Shown one piece after another: positions 12,301 through 24,653 of a DNA stretch of 64,000 bases (position 1 is the first letter of the stretch; each line of letters starts with the position of its first letter). The notes under the pieces were generated by a model, which did not search any database, had not been told where the DNA came from, and saw only the letters and a list, made by a program, of their open reading frames with translations. The position numbers and the translations under genes are program-made. Location: the NCBI GenBank assembly GCA_030704615.1, contig CM060734.1, forward strand, positions 60,220,042 through 60,284,041, written 5' to 3'. Origin of the DNA: Takakia lepidozioides (lineage: Eukaryota > Streptophyta > Takakiopsida > Takakiales > Takakiaceae).

Positions 12301-12329
12301 CCACCCCAGTTTCGCACTCAGGGGGCTAA
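6368..12329 (+). CDS. CAP1: Cyclase-associated protein (actin monomer recycling factor), 10 exons
   Basis: CAP works with ADF/cofilin to recycle actin monomers in the cytosol. Exons: 6368-6652, 7572-7740, 8026-8090, 8423-8756, 9220-9382, 9794-9903, 10432-10487, 10924-10980, 11185-11328 and 12243-12329. They join in frame to 489 residues, close to the usual plant length. The N-terminus (MFERALARLEAAVDRLEAL) is the oligomerising coiled coil. Exons 1-4 form the helical folded domain, with ESWESAEFYSNK and WAKALKELYVPGLRDYVK. A polyproline tract follows at about 8588-8672. Exon 5 carries the WH2-linker side (KKVTDDMKTKNRADRSG), and exons 5-10 form the beta-helical CARP domain, ending TTPVSHSGG. 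Intron 3 starts with GC (AATAAG|GCAAGC). The donor of exon 9 (CCT|GTGCGT) is weak but keeps the conserved VEHALPEQ in frame. An upstream TTG keeps the frame open; ATG 6368 is the first Met. Confidence 0.95.
10113..10380 (+). mobile_element. 5'-truncated LINE 3' end in CAP intron 6
   Basis: Two LINE-tail pieces lie side by side. The first has a tail motif (acaaggctacggcaaac) followed by cttatgagtaca. The second carries the ORF2 C-terminal codons (cagcagattgatgcttgtgt, gaggaaatctggaaag), then aaaggtagtgtctgttccc and a diverged tail (ggtctatagccacaaggc). The order and sequences match the longer copies at 43870-44335 and 59697-60715. It lies wholly inside an intron. Confidence 0.75.
11798..11900 (+). 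repeat. Dispersed repeat with the core ctaagagccacttcg
   Basis: The stretch around aactaagagccacttcgtc resembles 30955-31015 (gctaagagccacttcgcc), in both cases preceded by agagagag and a 'gccag' block. It lies in CAP intron 9. The element family is not recognised. Confidence 0.4.
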
Positions 12330-14251
12330 TTTACTTCTGCAGAGACAGTCCAATTGATGCAGGTTAGATGAAGATGAGGGACAGTGGCTACTTGGCTCGT
12401 CTGTGGCATCTGAGCTGCTAAGCGAGGAATACAGGGGGGTCTGGGGAGGTTTTACCAGGCAGCACATGGATCTGGTCTCTGTTGGAGATGCTTCTCTTGA
12501 GCTTTTTGTCTCTGAGGTGAAATTCAATGGGTGCTCTACAAAGAACCTTGCCTCAATCCCAGGGGAAGTGAGTGATGAAGCAAGGCAGTGTTCCAGTAAG
12601 GAATGCCTAGGGGAATGTCAATAAGTTCGAAAAAGAGAGGACTCCTCTCCACACAATCACAACTTCTATGCCTGGAAAGTCAGGTGTCTTCCACATGTCT
12701 ACATTCCATCTCCAATGGCTTTGCCCTATTTCATTAGTTGTAAGAATTATTTGGTTCAATGCCCACCATTGAGCTCAATCTGAACGTATAGGAAATTGCT
12801 GTGGAACATGGGACCCATTTTGCAACTCCTCTTTCAATCTATTTTCTAGGGAGATAAAGTTGCCATTATTCACAAAAGTCGAGCTGTCCAAGTTTGGTGA
12901 CAGTGTTGCATGTCTACCATGTGTTCTTTCAGAACAAATTCCCATGCATGGTGAGTAAAGAAAAACATCAATTGCTTGTTTGTCCTCATTATAATATTTC
13001 TCTCCCGTCCTGCGGTTGTCTGTGCTTCCTGTTGAAGCGGGAAGATGTCAGGGTGGCGTTGTCTTGAGCTCCTAACACCACAGTTTTGCATTGACTAGAC
13101 ATACTTGTGTCTAGCTTTGGATAGGCAAGAGGCTGGTAGACCTGCATGGTGGTAGCATTGCAACTGTGCTAGTTGAGCTAAATTTTCATGCTCTGGTTTA
13201 TCTGATACAGAAAGATAGCTGTGGAGATAGATGAAGAAGTGCCATGGATTTTGTCATGTTGATTCTGCTGCGTATTGCAAGGACAGAGTCACATAGGCTT
13301 AAAATATTTACTTGTTGTCAACCGGCAGAATATTAGAAGCAAGAAAGCTACAAAACCCCGGAACTGGAGGATGTGAACACAAAGTTGAAATTAAACATCT
13401 ATAAGTGGCTGATATCAGAAAAATCAAATAGCCGGGCAACACAACACACAACCTTTAAGTCATCCTCTGCTTGTGACCGAAGTTTACAGCTTAGGACAGG
13501 CAGCAGTGATAAGCAATCTGTGTATCTCTCTCCATGTGGCTGCACACATACAGCTTCAACTTCTTGCAGTAAAAGTCCATCGTCATGAAAACCCTCAAAC
13601 TTCCAGATACTATATATTGAAACCTCTACCACAAGAAAGCAGCTTCTAAGAACCGAGTGGTCGTCTAGAACTTTCTCAAACAGTTTTTAGCAGAACTTCA
13701 AGACTCTGACTTGAGGTTCTGTTGCGAATCTACTCTCCTCCACAGCTAGGCTCCCCCAGCACCTCTACTGAATAAACACTACGTAGGTTCTTGGGCACTG
13801 AAAGGCCTGTAATGTGCAATACTCTCACAGATTAAATGGCAATGGCGTTTACCCTACGAATGTTAAAGACTACATGGTGGAAAGTGAGCATATGTGCTGC
13901 TGGCTTCAGAGTGCAAAGACTCCAGAAAAGGTAAACACCAAACTTGATAACTTGCCCTGCCGCTTCTTCACTAATCCACAATGATAACATCCCCGACGGC
14001 CTAGATTGCAAAGCTGGAGCAAATGTCCTCAGGTAGATCATGGGCCCTTGAGGAAGTCCTTCAGGAAGATCCTGACTCTAGGACTTGATTAATTGCAAGG
14101 AGCTCATAATCACTATCTCACTCAAGGTTGGTAGCTCAGTGACAGCAAAGCAATGTCAATAGTTTTGCAAGTACTGACACCTGTGTGAGATCCTTAGTGA
14201 GTTTGTGCACAGAAATCAGGAGTCCTGTTTCGCCTGAAACTCATTTGGATG
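12330..14251. other. Intergenic region between convergent CAP and Rsm22 genes
   Basis: About 1.9 kb between two gene 3' ends, expected to hold both 3' UTRs. An open frame at 12403-12624 on the plus strand has no family features. I see no further gene, repeat array or RNA gene. Confidence 0.5.
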
Positions 14252-17200
14252 CTAGCAAGGCCAGAGGTCACCCCACCATGCTTTCCGAGCTTGTGGATGA
14301 AGATGCCCACACTGTCCTCTCCGAGAGCAAACCAACCGGTTGAGTGCCCCACTTGAGCCATCCCTCTCACTTGCACAGCACAAGTCCAGTATTGTGTGGC
14401 GCCCACGCCTGATGGGGGCCCGCACAATGCGTGCCCACCCACTGCCCATGTCTGCAACTTGTTTTGGCCCCTCAACTTCCTCTATTTCATCATCCCCCTC
14501 ACCTTCTTCAAACTCATCTTCGGACCCTCCAGAAGTCAATCCCTCGAAATCTTCAAACTCCTCATCAGACACTTCAGAGCTGAATTCCTTGCCCTCCATC
14601 GTGCCTACGCCTGACAAGAAAAGATGCTTCATCGAGAGGTGCCTTTCTAACTCCACATTGATGGACCCACTAGAGGAAAGCCAAGTTTGAGACGAACATA
14701 TGAATAGCACAAACACGACTTTACAAAGGAACAGTGTCTATCATGCATACGGGTCCACATGCCCAATCCTGACAAGCAAGCTTACAGTATACCAGCACCC
14801 CTACCCAAGTTTGAAGAAAGGTTGTTGCCATACTCACCACCTTCAGATGTCACGTCTTCTATAATTTGAAAGTGTGGCTGTGGGTCTTCTGGCGATTCCA
14901 ATTTTAGTCTCTCAAGAGGCCATGGTATCCTACAAACAAAGGACTGCGCTGTCAGCAAACAAAGCCAGACAAGAAACAAACGCGCAAGGCTGGAGCTAAT
15001 TAAGTGCTCAAACAGGTAGAGGAACAGGATATCTTATAAGCAAAATAGACAGGCAGGACAGGGTGCATCGACTGGGTGATAGGTGGATTGCCACAAAGAG
15101 ATATACTCACTGACCATTTCCTGTGAATGTCGGCTATGATGTGTCGTCAAGGGCATAGTCCCGCAGGATACTCACCCTCCTGGAGCCAGTTGGGGGTTCA
15201 GCCTACCAGCATATATGACAACCGGAACTTGCTAGTAGTGGCTGTCCATAGCTAATGACTGTGTGGCGATAGGGAATTGAGTCGACTCGATGTACAAGTG
15301 TGATTGATTTCAAAGTAGACAGGAAGTGGTAATTCCAGCCCTGCTACTAGAGCCCATAAGCTGGAGACAGATGCGACAAATGTGGCTACGAATGATTGCA
15401 CTGCTCTTCACACAGACAACTAAAAAGCAGAAGCAGAGGCAGAGAGAGAGGGACACATGTTCTAAATATGGAGAGAACCTGTACTTATATTCATCATGTA
15501 CAGGGTTCTTTGATAACTGTTTTGCTAAGGATCCTGAAGACCCATCCTTGCCAGCTCTAAAACTCTAGATGAAAATGGAGTAGGTCTTATGTATTATTAC
15601 CGGGGTCGAGTGCCACGGCGGAGGACAACAAATGAAAACTTCTCGTCCTCATAAGTACGGAGTGCTGAGGCACTATGTCTCTGCACATGCCATGCCCCAA
15701 TTAGCCGAATAGGCACCCCTTCAGTAGAAGGCTTTATTTGAAATAGTCTCGAGGCTGCAGTCCCTAGCCCAGTTTGTGTTACATAGTTGTTGGACGTTGA
15801 TTGTCGCAATCTTGTGGCACAGACCCGCACTTCATTTGCACAGGGCATTGCAAAGAGACAGAGAGAAGATAAGGAAAGAAAGAGGCTTTACAACTCCCAC
15901 AGAGAGAGCTACCAATACTGTACATCTGATGCAGCCAGGGTTGAACAAGTTCGAGCACAAACTGCTTAGAACAAAAAGGAGGGGAGCACACCTTTGTGAT
16001 ACGCTGGGAGGAGGTGCGCTCCACGCGTTGAGTGAAATGGCACCATTTCTCTGTCTTGTCCATTGGGCATGCACCATCATGTGCACACTGCCAGACCCCA
16101 ATCCATCCCCCATGACAACTTCTCAATCACACAAAGTAGCATTAATGCAATTCAGCATGACATATAAACAAGTAAGCACAGTACTCAGGATAAGTCTCAT
16201 CAGCAGATGTTTTGAGCAATGAGCCCCCTTCCCCAAATGAGATGCTGTTATGTCCATGCTACATCCACGTAGAAGCAAAGTTTTAGCTGACAATAGAACT
16301 CCCTTCTTTGAAGTGAAGGTTCACGGGGTTACTTCAGATCAAACTTGTACCCAATCCTAACTCATACCCAGATATTACAAACCCAAGATTCCACATAAGA
16401 GGGTGGATAGTTTTAAGCAAAGGCCTCGACTCACTGGAGCTATCACGTAGGCACCACATCCATCTTGTTCTTCTCCTGCTGCTTGGCAACCCTCCTCAGC
16501 TGTCTGCTTTCCACCCTTGAAGCGGCGTCGCATTTTCTGTTTCAAGACAGTCCAAATGGTCAAGTTGACTTGGTTCATGAAAGAATGGATCCCAGAATAG
16601 ATCCTTGCAGATGAGAAATCAGTGTCCAAATGTAGATGTAGGGACTGGAATCTGGTGTAAAACAAATTGAGAGAGAATTTCACTTGTACCTTTCTTTCCA
16701 TCTGAAGAATGTGTGCTCGAATCTCACGCACCAGACTTGAGCCTTGTGGTGTGCCTGGCTCAATCAATACCTATACAAAGGGCCATCGATAGGAATTGAT
16801 TTCATAGAATTATAATTAGCACAGATAAAGGACAATAGAAACTTCCTGAACAGAACAGCAAACTGGCAACTCATAATGCATAAGGAGCTACTGCAAGGCT
16901 TCAGTCCAAGGACTCTCTAGACGAGCTAAAGAAGAATTCTTCAGCTTGAGAACCAAGCAAAAGAAGGTCCCCCACCACTGCTAAACTTTTGGCATGACTA
17001 GCCCGGATTGCCTATCTTTACTAAAGATCTGGCAGATGCCAACCCATTTGCATCACATCAATTGTGAAAACTTTCTGATTTAAATCTGGAAGGCCAGCAT
17101 CAATTGCAATTACTAGAGCACAGCCTTCACTTTTCTCCTTGCTAACCATCAACCACTTCAGCAAACATTGTCAGAGAAAAGGCTATACCAGTACTCGAAA

Positions 17201-19558
17201 AGCACCAATCTGACGAGTGTGCAAAGTAATGAGACTCACAAGAAGGTCGTGGGTGAGAGCCCAGAGCTGGCGAATGGTAGTGATGCGTTCTTCCTTTGAC
17301 GGCAACTCTCCCAATGCATATGACTGCCTCAAAGAGACACAAATGAGGAAATCCAGAACACCACCAGTTCATATATGTTCACTTTGAACCGAGTGTTATG
17401 TATGTGCTGGAAAAATTATCATAACCTCAGCTCTGCTTGACAGCTGTCATATGATAATATAAGGCTTATAAGCTCAGCCTGTATGCACCATACAGTTCCC
17501 TTGTGTGGAAAACTCACAGCAATCACAACGTCGTGCTGGCGTTCGCTTTTACGGAGACCGCGCGACAACGCAGGTAGGCTTGGATGGACCTTAATAAGAG
17601 GAAGCTGCTCCACATCTTGTGCAACAATCACCCGTGTTCAACACCCCCGTTAATGAGTGCATCAGCAGCAAATCCAAGATCCCTGACCTGCTCCACCAGG
17701 CCAGCTTGTTGTATCTACTTCATTCATCACTGGCAACCACAAGTAAAATCCTTCCTTGTCTTCCCCGATTAAATCGAGAGCACCATTTTCATGCTCTCTT
17801 CTAATTCATCATGAAAATGACGGGAAAAAACCCCAGGAGTATGCTTGGAAAACCACTCACAGTCATATAGCCAAAGAAATTGAGGAGTGTGAAGTGTGAT
17901 TTTTGAAACCAAAAATGAAGCTACCTTGCAAAAGGTTTCGACAAGCATCTGTCATGGCCCGTGATGATTCCACCAAATTTACATGCTCCACTGCTCCAGG
18001 CCACACCTCCCGCATTGCCCTTTTTATCCAGAACACGCCACACTAGCAGCATGAAAACAAATCCTACCTAACCACTTTCCTTTCTCAGACATTAGAGATA
18101 CGGATGTTTTAGGGAGGAGGTACCAAGATCAGGAGAAGCAATTACCAGAGGACGGTGCCGGGTCCGGAGCCATAGTCCAGCATGCGTTTAGGCTGGAATT
18201 TAGGCAAACGGGATGCTACCTACAACCCGAAAAATCCAGCACCCATCCAAGTTAAACCTGCAATTTGCAAAGCTACAATCGAAAGTGTTCATACTTCTAT
18301 ACAAGTGGTTGCTGGCATTGCCATTGAGAACTTCATGTAACAAGCCATGCAACTCCATGTAACCTGTTGAAGAAAGGATCAATCCCAGAGTGAAATTGCC
18401 GAACACGAGTGGGAAAATTGAATCAAGAAGGCGGTGAAGATGAGCAGCCAGTCAACAGAATTAAGTGGCAATTAGGGGGATTTAGTGATTAAAACACGCT
18501 TGTGCACAATTTCTGTCACCTGAGCACCTGTGTTTCTTCACTGACCATAAACTCTATGCATCCAGAATAAATGAGTGAAAAACCTCAGCAGGATACCTCC
18601 GATAGCACACGGTGAACCGCACCATAAACAGCAGGCATGCGAGCCGCCACATATGCAGCTGTTTTATTCTCCTCATACTCAAACCGCACGGGTGCTTGTA
18701 TAGGGGTGAATAGACTTTTGCTCAGTCGATTGTGTGTAGAGGTCCTTCCCATGTACTCCTCGACAGCTGCATGCGCATCTTCTAAACCCTCCACCTCCTG
18801 AGGATCCACAGGCACCATCCCTGCAGCCTTCCGGGCACGCATAGTCCCGGATAGGCGTGCAACATTTCGCTTCACTTCTCGTGACGGCATGTCTGCAGGG
18901 TCACCATGGGGTTGCAATTTCAAAGATAAGGGGCATATGGCTTAGGAATTTCTACTCCTCGCTCATCTGGCAGTGTGCACAAGCGCACAGAGACAGAGAC
19001 AGAGAGACTTGACCAGAAAGAACCTGTGGTTCCTAACTCTATCATGTTGCCTTTGTTATCCAGGCACGAGTTCCAACCCGAAACTCCATTCAAGGTCTCA
19101 TTTCAGAAGAAATCCAACGGGAGCTCAAATTCAAAGAGAAACAATAGCCCCTGACCAAGAGAAAACCAGCTAAGGGTTTAAGGTATTAGACAGGTTTCTC
19201 ATTCCTTACAGACTAAAGCAGGAAAGAATGTATACAACAATCCTATCTGCTACTCTTGTGCTCTATACCGAGGGAAAAGTATTTAAGCTACACTGAATCC
19301 AGCCCCCCGAAATGTCTGACATAATTAAATCCAACACAACATAAACCCTCCACCGAAAATACTGACCTCAATCCAACAAAGGTCCAATAATTTTCATACC
19401 AGAATTGACAGGAATGCCGTACCTCCAAGGAACGCAGTAATGGCAGCTTGAAGAGATGGAGGAAGACGAAGGAGGCCCTGGGAATGGCTTGCCGCTGCTT
19501 GCAGCCCTGCCAGCGTGAAGCTTTTCAGTCCCACTTCTGCCACCGCTGAACTCGCCAT
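14252..19558 (-). CDS. Rsm22/METTL17-family mitochondrial ribosome assembly protein, 12 exons
   Basis: Rsm22/METTL17 proteins have a methyltransferase-like fold and help assemble the small mitoribosomal subunit. Exons: 19558-19423, 18892-18597, 18219-18146, 18019-17925, 17615-17518, 17323-17240, 16770-16690, 16536-16435, 16087-15992, 15680-15601, 14929-14838 and 14610-14252. They join in frame to 530 residues. The N-terminus has LPPSLQAAITAFL followed by MPSREVKRNVARLS, as in bacterial Rsm22-like proteins. Then come NKTAAYVAARMPAVYGAV, the SAM-site-like motif MLDYGSGPGTVLW (residues 157-169), VLIEPGTPQGSSLVREIR, and the cysteine block CAHDGACP...KWCHFTQRVERTSSQR (C323, C329, C338). YEDEKFSFVVLRRGTRPR and a C-terminal beta barrel (RAPIRRGRHTILDLCC...) close it. 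Family knowledge: such cysteines bind a 4Fe-4S cluster in METTL17. An acidic insert (EEFEDFEG...DDEIEEVEG) precedes the last domain. Mitochondrial targeting is inferred. Confidence 0.9.
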
Positions 19559-22500
19559 CTCTCTTCTCCTGCACCCAATCTTTTATAGTGCAAGTCGCAA
19601 AGGACCCACAAACGGAAAGGCTCAACACGATGGAAGGCAAGCGTGTTGCGCCATTTCTGCAGTGCACCCACCTCCCATCTTCACCGCACCCCGCAAAACA
19701 GCCTACAACACTTTGAGCTTTTCCTCAGTTTTCGTTACTTTTCTCACAGATCCTTGTTCATCCGTTTTTTGTCCAAAATCGTCACAGTTCACAATCGTTG
19801 GACACAGGCTTGGATGTGGTGTTGTATTCTCGGTCGGATCCAATGTCTCGCTGCTTCTGTTGGGAAGGATAGAATCTGTACGTGTACATGGTTGGGCATA
19901 TCGGAAGCTGAATGTGTGGCATTCTCACTAAATGTTTTTTGCACCGACCTTTTTATCTCTTGCGTTGTTTCCCCCACTCCCAGTTTTTGGAGCTTCTGTC
20001 TTCTTTCGACATGCCTTGTAAGGCAGTTTTGGTCATGTATTAGGGCCAGGTGCATTCGATGGTGAGCAGGGTGTATCACTGTCTCAAGAACAGAGTAGGT
20101 ATCTGTGTCCAAAGGTAGCTCATGAAGCTCCAAAGCCTACCACTGTTTTCCCAGACACAGAATGCTTTTATTTCCCACAATTTCTTTGACATGTGTTCCT
20201 TGCTCGCAAAAAGCTGCGACTGGAAGAGCCCATCATCTGTATCACCTTCAAATGTTGCAAAACAGTCATGTCCCCAAAGACCGAAAGGAGTAGATCCTTA
20301 GCAGCTGCAAAAGTGCCACAATATACAGGCGGAGATTTGAACCCACAACCACCTAAAGTCTAAATGAACTACCTATTTCAAATCCATTTTAGCTTTAAGG
20401 CACAGTGGCCCAACAAACAAACACATTAATATGCCTGGAAAACTTATCATTTGTAATAAGGAAATTTGTTACATACAAGAGTTGGTAGCAGGTCCGTTAC
20501 TTAACACAATGATCAGTGGAGAGGTCTGTCTCCCTCACGCAAAGCATCACGACCTTTGCTGCTAAATTATTTTATGCGAAGAGAAGAGGGTCTTGCTGAC
20601 TTGGGTCAGCTTCATCTCTCTCCATGCTTCGATCTCAAAAGGTTAGAGATCGAAAGGCCCAACTGATGGGTCTCTCTAGAGGAGGGCGTAGTGCTAGATT
20701 GCAATCTTGATACTGTCAGACGTGTACATGTACATTGGCAGTGAACGAGCTATTCACTTGCACAAAGACGAATACTAGACGAGCGGGGTTGATATATCAA
20801 AGAGTGAAAGTAAACTGTTGTTCTTGCACTGAAAGGAATGCTTATCTGGAGATGAACAAGACAAGGACAAGAGTCTGAGAGTGGGAAGAGGCTGGAAGAA
20901 AGGAGGAGGTATACAAGAAGTACGTGCTACATGTCGAAGTTGCCGACTTAATCCATCCTCTCCTGTTTTTCTGGTTTTGTGTCTCTTTCCCTCACTCATC
21001 TACACGCCTGTGGCTGCCATACTTGTCCACTTTCTCCCCTGTACCCCGTAGTTGGCGCTGTAACTCTCAACTTCTGTTCACGCAAGCAGATTTCGGTGCT
21101 GGGCACTTCGATGCAGTGAAGTTGAAGAAGATATTGGTTCGAGGGCATGACTTTTGGCCTAGGCTCACCGAGTAACGAAGCAGACAGTTGTCCTCGGTGT
21201 CACATGACATGATTTCCACTTTCTTCAGTAAGCCGATATCGAAAGGATATTTTGGTCGAGAACCGTAAGAACCCTCTGAAAATTCTTCTTGCACCTCCGT
21301 CTTCATCCTGTTCCAACAGACAGCGTCAGCTTCTAACTTCAAACCGATGGCACACGGAGAATAGACCGGGAGATCCACCGACGTCAGATCCACAGCAGAT
21401 GCAAATGTAACTTTCAGAAGGTGGTTTGTCAAGTCAAGTCTCGCGAGTTGAACAAGTACAGCACTTATAGATTGACTTTTATCGCATTCCCAAAGTGCCA
21501 AGCCGGCTACGAAATCGAGATTTGAGTGTTGGGACCTCAAAAACTGGAAAGAGGGACCGATGACTATGTATGAAGGGAAAGCAAGGAGAAAGGCTCTGGA
21601 CTAGAGTGTAGAATATACCAAACAGGTCAGCCAGCCCAAGGGCATTGAGCATTGACTGGAGTGAGATAGCTACACAGGGTAAAGATCGTCCCAAGGACAT
21701 AGTGGGCAGCGCGGACCATCGCCCATAAGGCCAGAATGCCGTATTGAAACTCCAGAGAACTCCATGCGATGAATCTGGCAGACAAGGTCAAAGAGAGAGT
21801 CCTGAAAAGAAGAGTCATGGCCTCACCAGTTATGTTCAGAGAGCGAGAACCTGGGCCGGCCGGTAAAATGGGGAAAGGATGCTTTGAAGAGTGGCAAAGA
21901 AACCTTGGGGAAAGAAAGACAGAATGTCAGTGGAACTGGGAAATCACAAATTTCACAAGGAGCCAAATCTGAATACCATGTGAACAACCATGGAAAGCGT
22001 GCAGCTGTCAGTGGGACAGTGAGACTGCCCCTTTCGTTAAGTTATTATTCACCTACATGCACTGGACACTTTGCATGTTGCTCTTGATATCCTGCTATAC
22101 AATAGGAACTTAGTAATTGTGCAGTGCACTGTGCAAGGTGTAAACTGCACACACTTTGTTCAAGTCTCATTACTTTCTTTGGCAACGGAGAGAGGTCCAG
22201 ATCTTCGAAGTTCCATATATGTAATCTTATACAAGTTCCATTTGGATGACACAGGGACCAACAGCTTAAAGTTCAAACTGCACATGGCCCATGCATTGGA
22301 AGCTGTGACTGGACTGCCCCACAGTCGAAGGAATCAGTTCAGGACTTACAAAGTGGTTGGTTCGCTTTGGGTCCCACTTCTGCTTTTGGAGTTAAAAACT
22401 TGTCCTTGTAAGCTTTCGCAAGCTGCTTTGCTGATTCCCTTTCCATCATCAAGTGCTCCAAAGTCCAATCCCAACGTTGGGCGGCCATATCCGCTTTACC

Positions 22501-24653
22501 TTTCCCGGCTAAGTACTAAGTTAAGTGTAGAAGTGAGGTGTGAAGGCTGCACGGAAGAGGGGCAGGCCAAGCACCATACTTCTCCTGCGCACGCTCGACA
22601 CGTCCATCGCCCGACGCGCACCCCCAATGCGGTAGCCCCAGCAAGGCAGGCCGCGCGGTTCACCGCCGCTCTGCCGCGGTCCGCCTCCGCGGCCTTCCCG
22701 AGGTCTGCTCACCTGGGTCCATTGCAGTGGTGAGGTCTCCAGGAGTTGGTCCCGTAGCCTGGATCCATTGGAATGAAGAGGTCAATCTCAACCGATGGCC
22801 AATCTCATGGATGGTTAAGATTGCCAATGGTGTTAGTATTAAAGAGGCACGGGTTGAGAGTCTAAAGTATCTCTATGTAGTGGCCGATAGTTGAGCTTAG
22901 TGAGTTGCATGAAATGTCTTGTTCTATTATCAGGCACCATTTGCATATGCTTTTGCGACTTTCTTGGCCATATGGGTATTCTTGGGGTTTAGGGACTCTA
23001 GACTGGACGGGCATGTCCTACGTAAGATGTCGATTTGAGCAAATTCTTGTTATTCTTATTACGTACGACTGGTTTGTGGATTAGCTGTGGATTTGGTTTT
23101 TGTATTTGTCTGTGTGTGTTTCAAGGAAATGTATTGCCAGTATTGACATCCGTCGTGGTTGCAGCATGTATGTAAATTTGGCATCTTAGTGGAGTTATTG
23201 TAATCTATGGCTGCATGAATGGCGCCCATAGAGATATTTGCATCAACATAAGTGTATGTTTCGCTGCAGAGTACTACTAACAAGTACATTGGATTCAGGA
23301 AAGTAGACTTGGGCACTAATTATAATTTCCAAGAGTAAATATAGTGAAACATATCCATATAATCCTATTACATGATACAATGCATGGAAAATATCAGGAA
23401 AACACTCTCACACAACAGATGGTATACAAGACTTGTTCAGATGTACACCTCACACAAATAATTGTTCAAAACACTTACATAGTAGATCCCAACATAATTG
23501 ACAAGTTTTTGTATGGTACCATAACATTAGACCCCAAGAGCACTATCTTAGTAGACCTTGACATAGACCACCCTAAGAATAGATATTTTTATTGAGGTTA
23601 ACAGACCTATTAGTGGACCTTACCCAAAAGGGTGGGTCCCTTCCTTACACTACACTGATGGTGGTGCGGTGGAGGAACTTTCGTATTTGTTTCCAAAGTG
23701 CCGGTCATACAACTCATTTCATTCTTGTTTTTCTCTTCTTGGCTTGCCAGAGTTTCCAGAAATGTCCGACTATTAGATGATTTCCTTCTCCCATATTCCT
23801 ATCTTTGTGTTTATTGTGTTCATTCTATGTTTGCATTTGTGAGTTATTCAGTATTATTTTTGTAGAAAGACATTGAACATACATATCTGGATTCTGCACG
23901 CATTTATGTCTGTACCATAGTTTTGGTAAACACATCTTCTTCAAAAGCCTTCATACAATGTTGAACTTTACTCTAATTTTATTTTTTTCTAATCACCCAA
24001 ACCGAAATAGCGTATGTGTTGTCCAATCTTTTTCCATTATATGGAGTAACTTTTGAAAATAAAGCTTATCTTTTTTCCCCTCTATATTTTTATTTAGTAA
24101 AAAGCGGCCAAACCGATACTTTTAAGTAAAGGAAAGGAGCCCATATCACAGGTTATATATAATAGTGGGTGCGCTTAAGCTTCTCTATCACACACGGACC
24201 AAGCAAGTTCCTTGTGAATTTTGTTGTGTGGTCGTATCTCTCACAAAATTGTCTCCACATACACTTCGTTCTGGTCTTCTATGCACGATAGTTTTGGAGT
24301 TTGGGTGTGTTGAGGTACGATTAGTGTTTATAGCAATGGGCATCATGTGTCCTGCGATAGGTAAGTGTCTTGTGGCTTTTCAGACCATGAAATTTCATTT
24401 CCACTGTAATGAGATTCGCATGATACGTTTGCCAACACGTCAATATTGTTATATTTGTGAAACTCGCTGATTTTTAGTATTATTTATTTATTTTTGTGAC
24501 ATTAGTAAGTTTATAACTTCATAAACACGTTTCAAGTATGTTTTGTTTGATTCAGAATCATCTTCAGATCGTAAAGTAATTGTTTGATGATGTTGTTAAT
24601 GCGGAAAAACAGCTCACGCACTTGGATTTTCATTTGATCTCACCTCTATCCAG
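19559..24653. other. Gene-poor region upstream of Rsm22
   Basis: About 5 kb with the Rsm22 promoter side at the left. I found no gene I can name. Longer open frames (21067-21540 minus, 157 codons; 22071-22733 plus, 220 codons) lack family motifs and splice support. A GC-rich patch at about 22590-22700 stands out from its surroundings. From about 23000 the sequence becomes AT-rich. Confidence 0.45.
20325..20395 (-). mobile_element. tRNA-derived SINE-like fragment
   Basis: On the minus strand a Pol III B-box-like sequence (GGTTCAAATC; plus-strand 20334-20343) lies downstream of an A-box-like TAGTTCATTTAG at tRNA-like spacing. It is flanked by the same 'cccacaaccac' context seen at 31153-31163. 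It does not fold as a complete tRNA by eye. Confidence 0.4.

Noticed and set aside
21067-21540. 157-codon minus-strand open frame
   Set aside because: Composition is not unlike a protein, but I recognise no family and there is no supporting exon nearby; kept only as a mention in the intergenic entry.
22071-22733. 220-codon plus-strand open frame
   Set aside because: Low-complexity GC-rich C-terminus, no recognisable domain, no splice or neighbour support.
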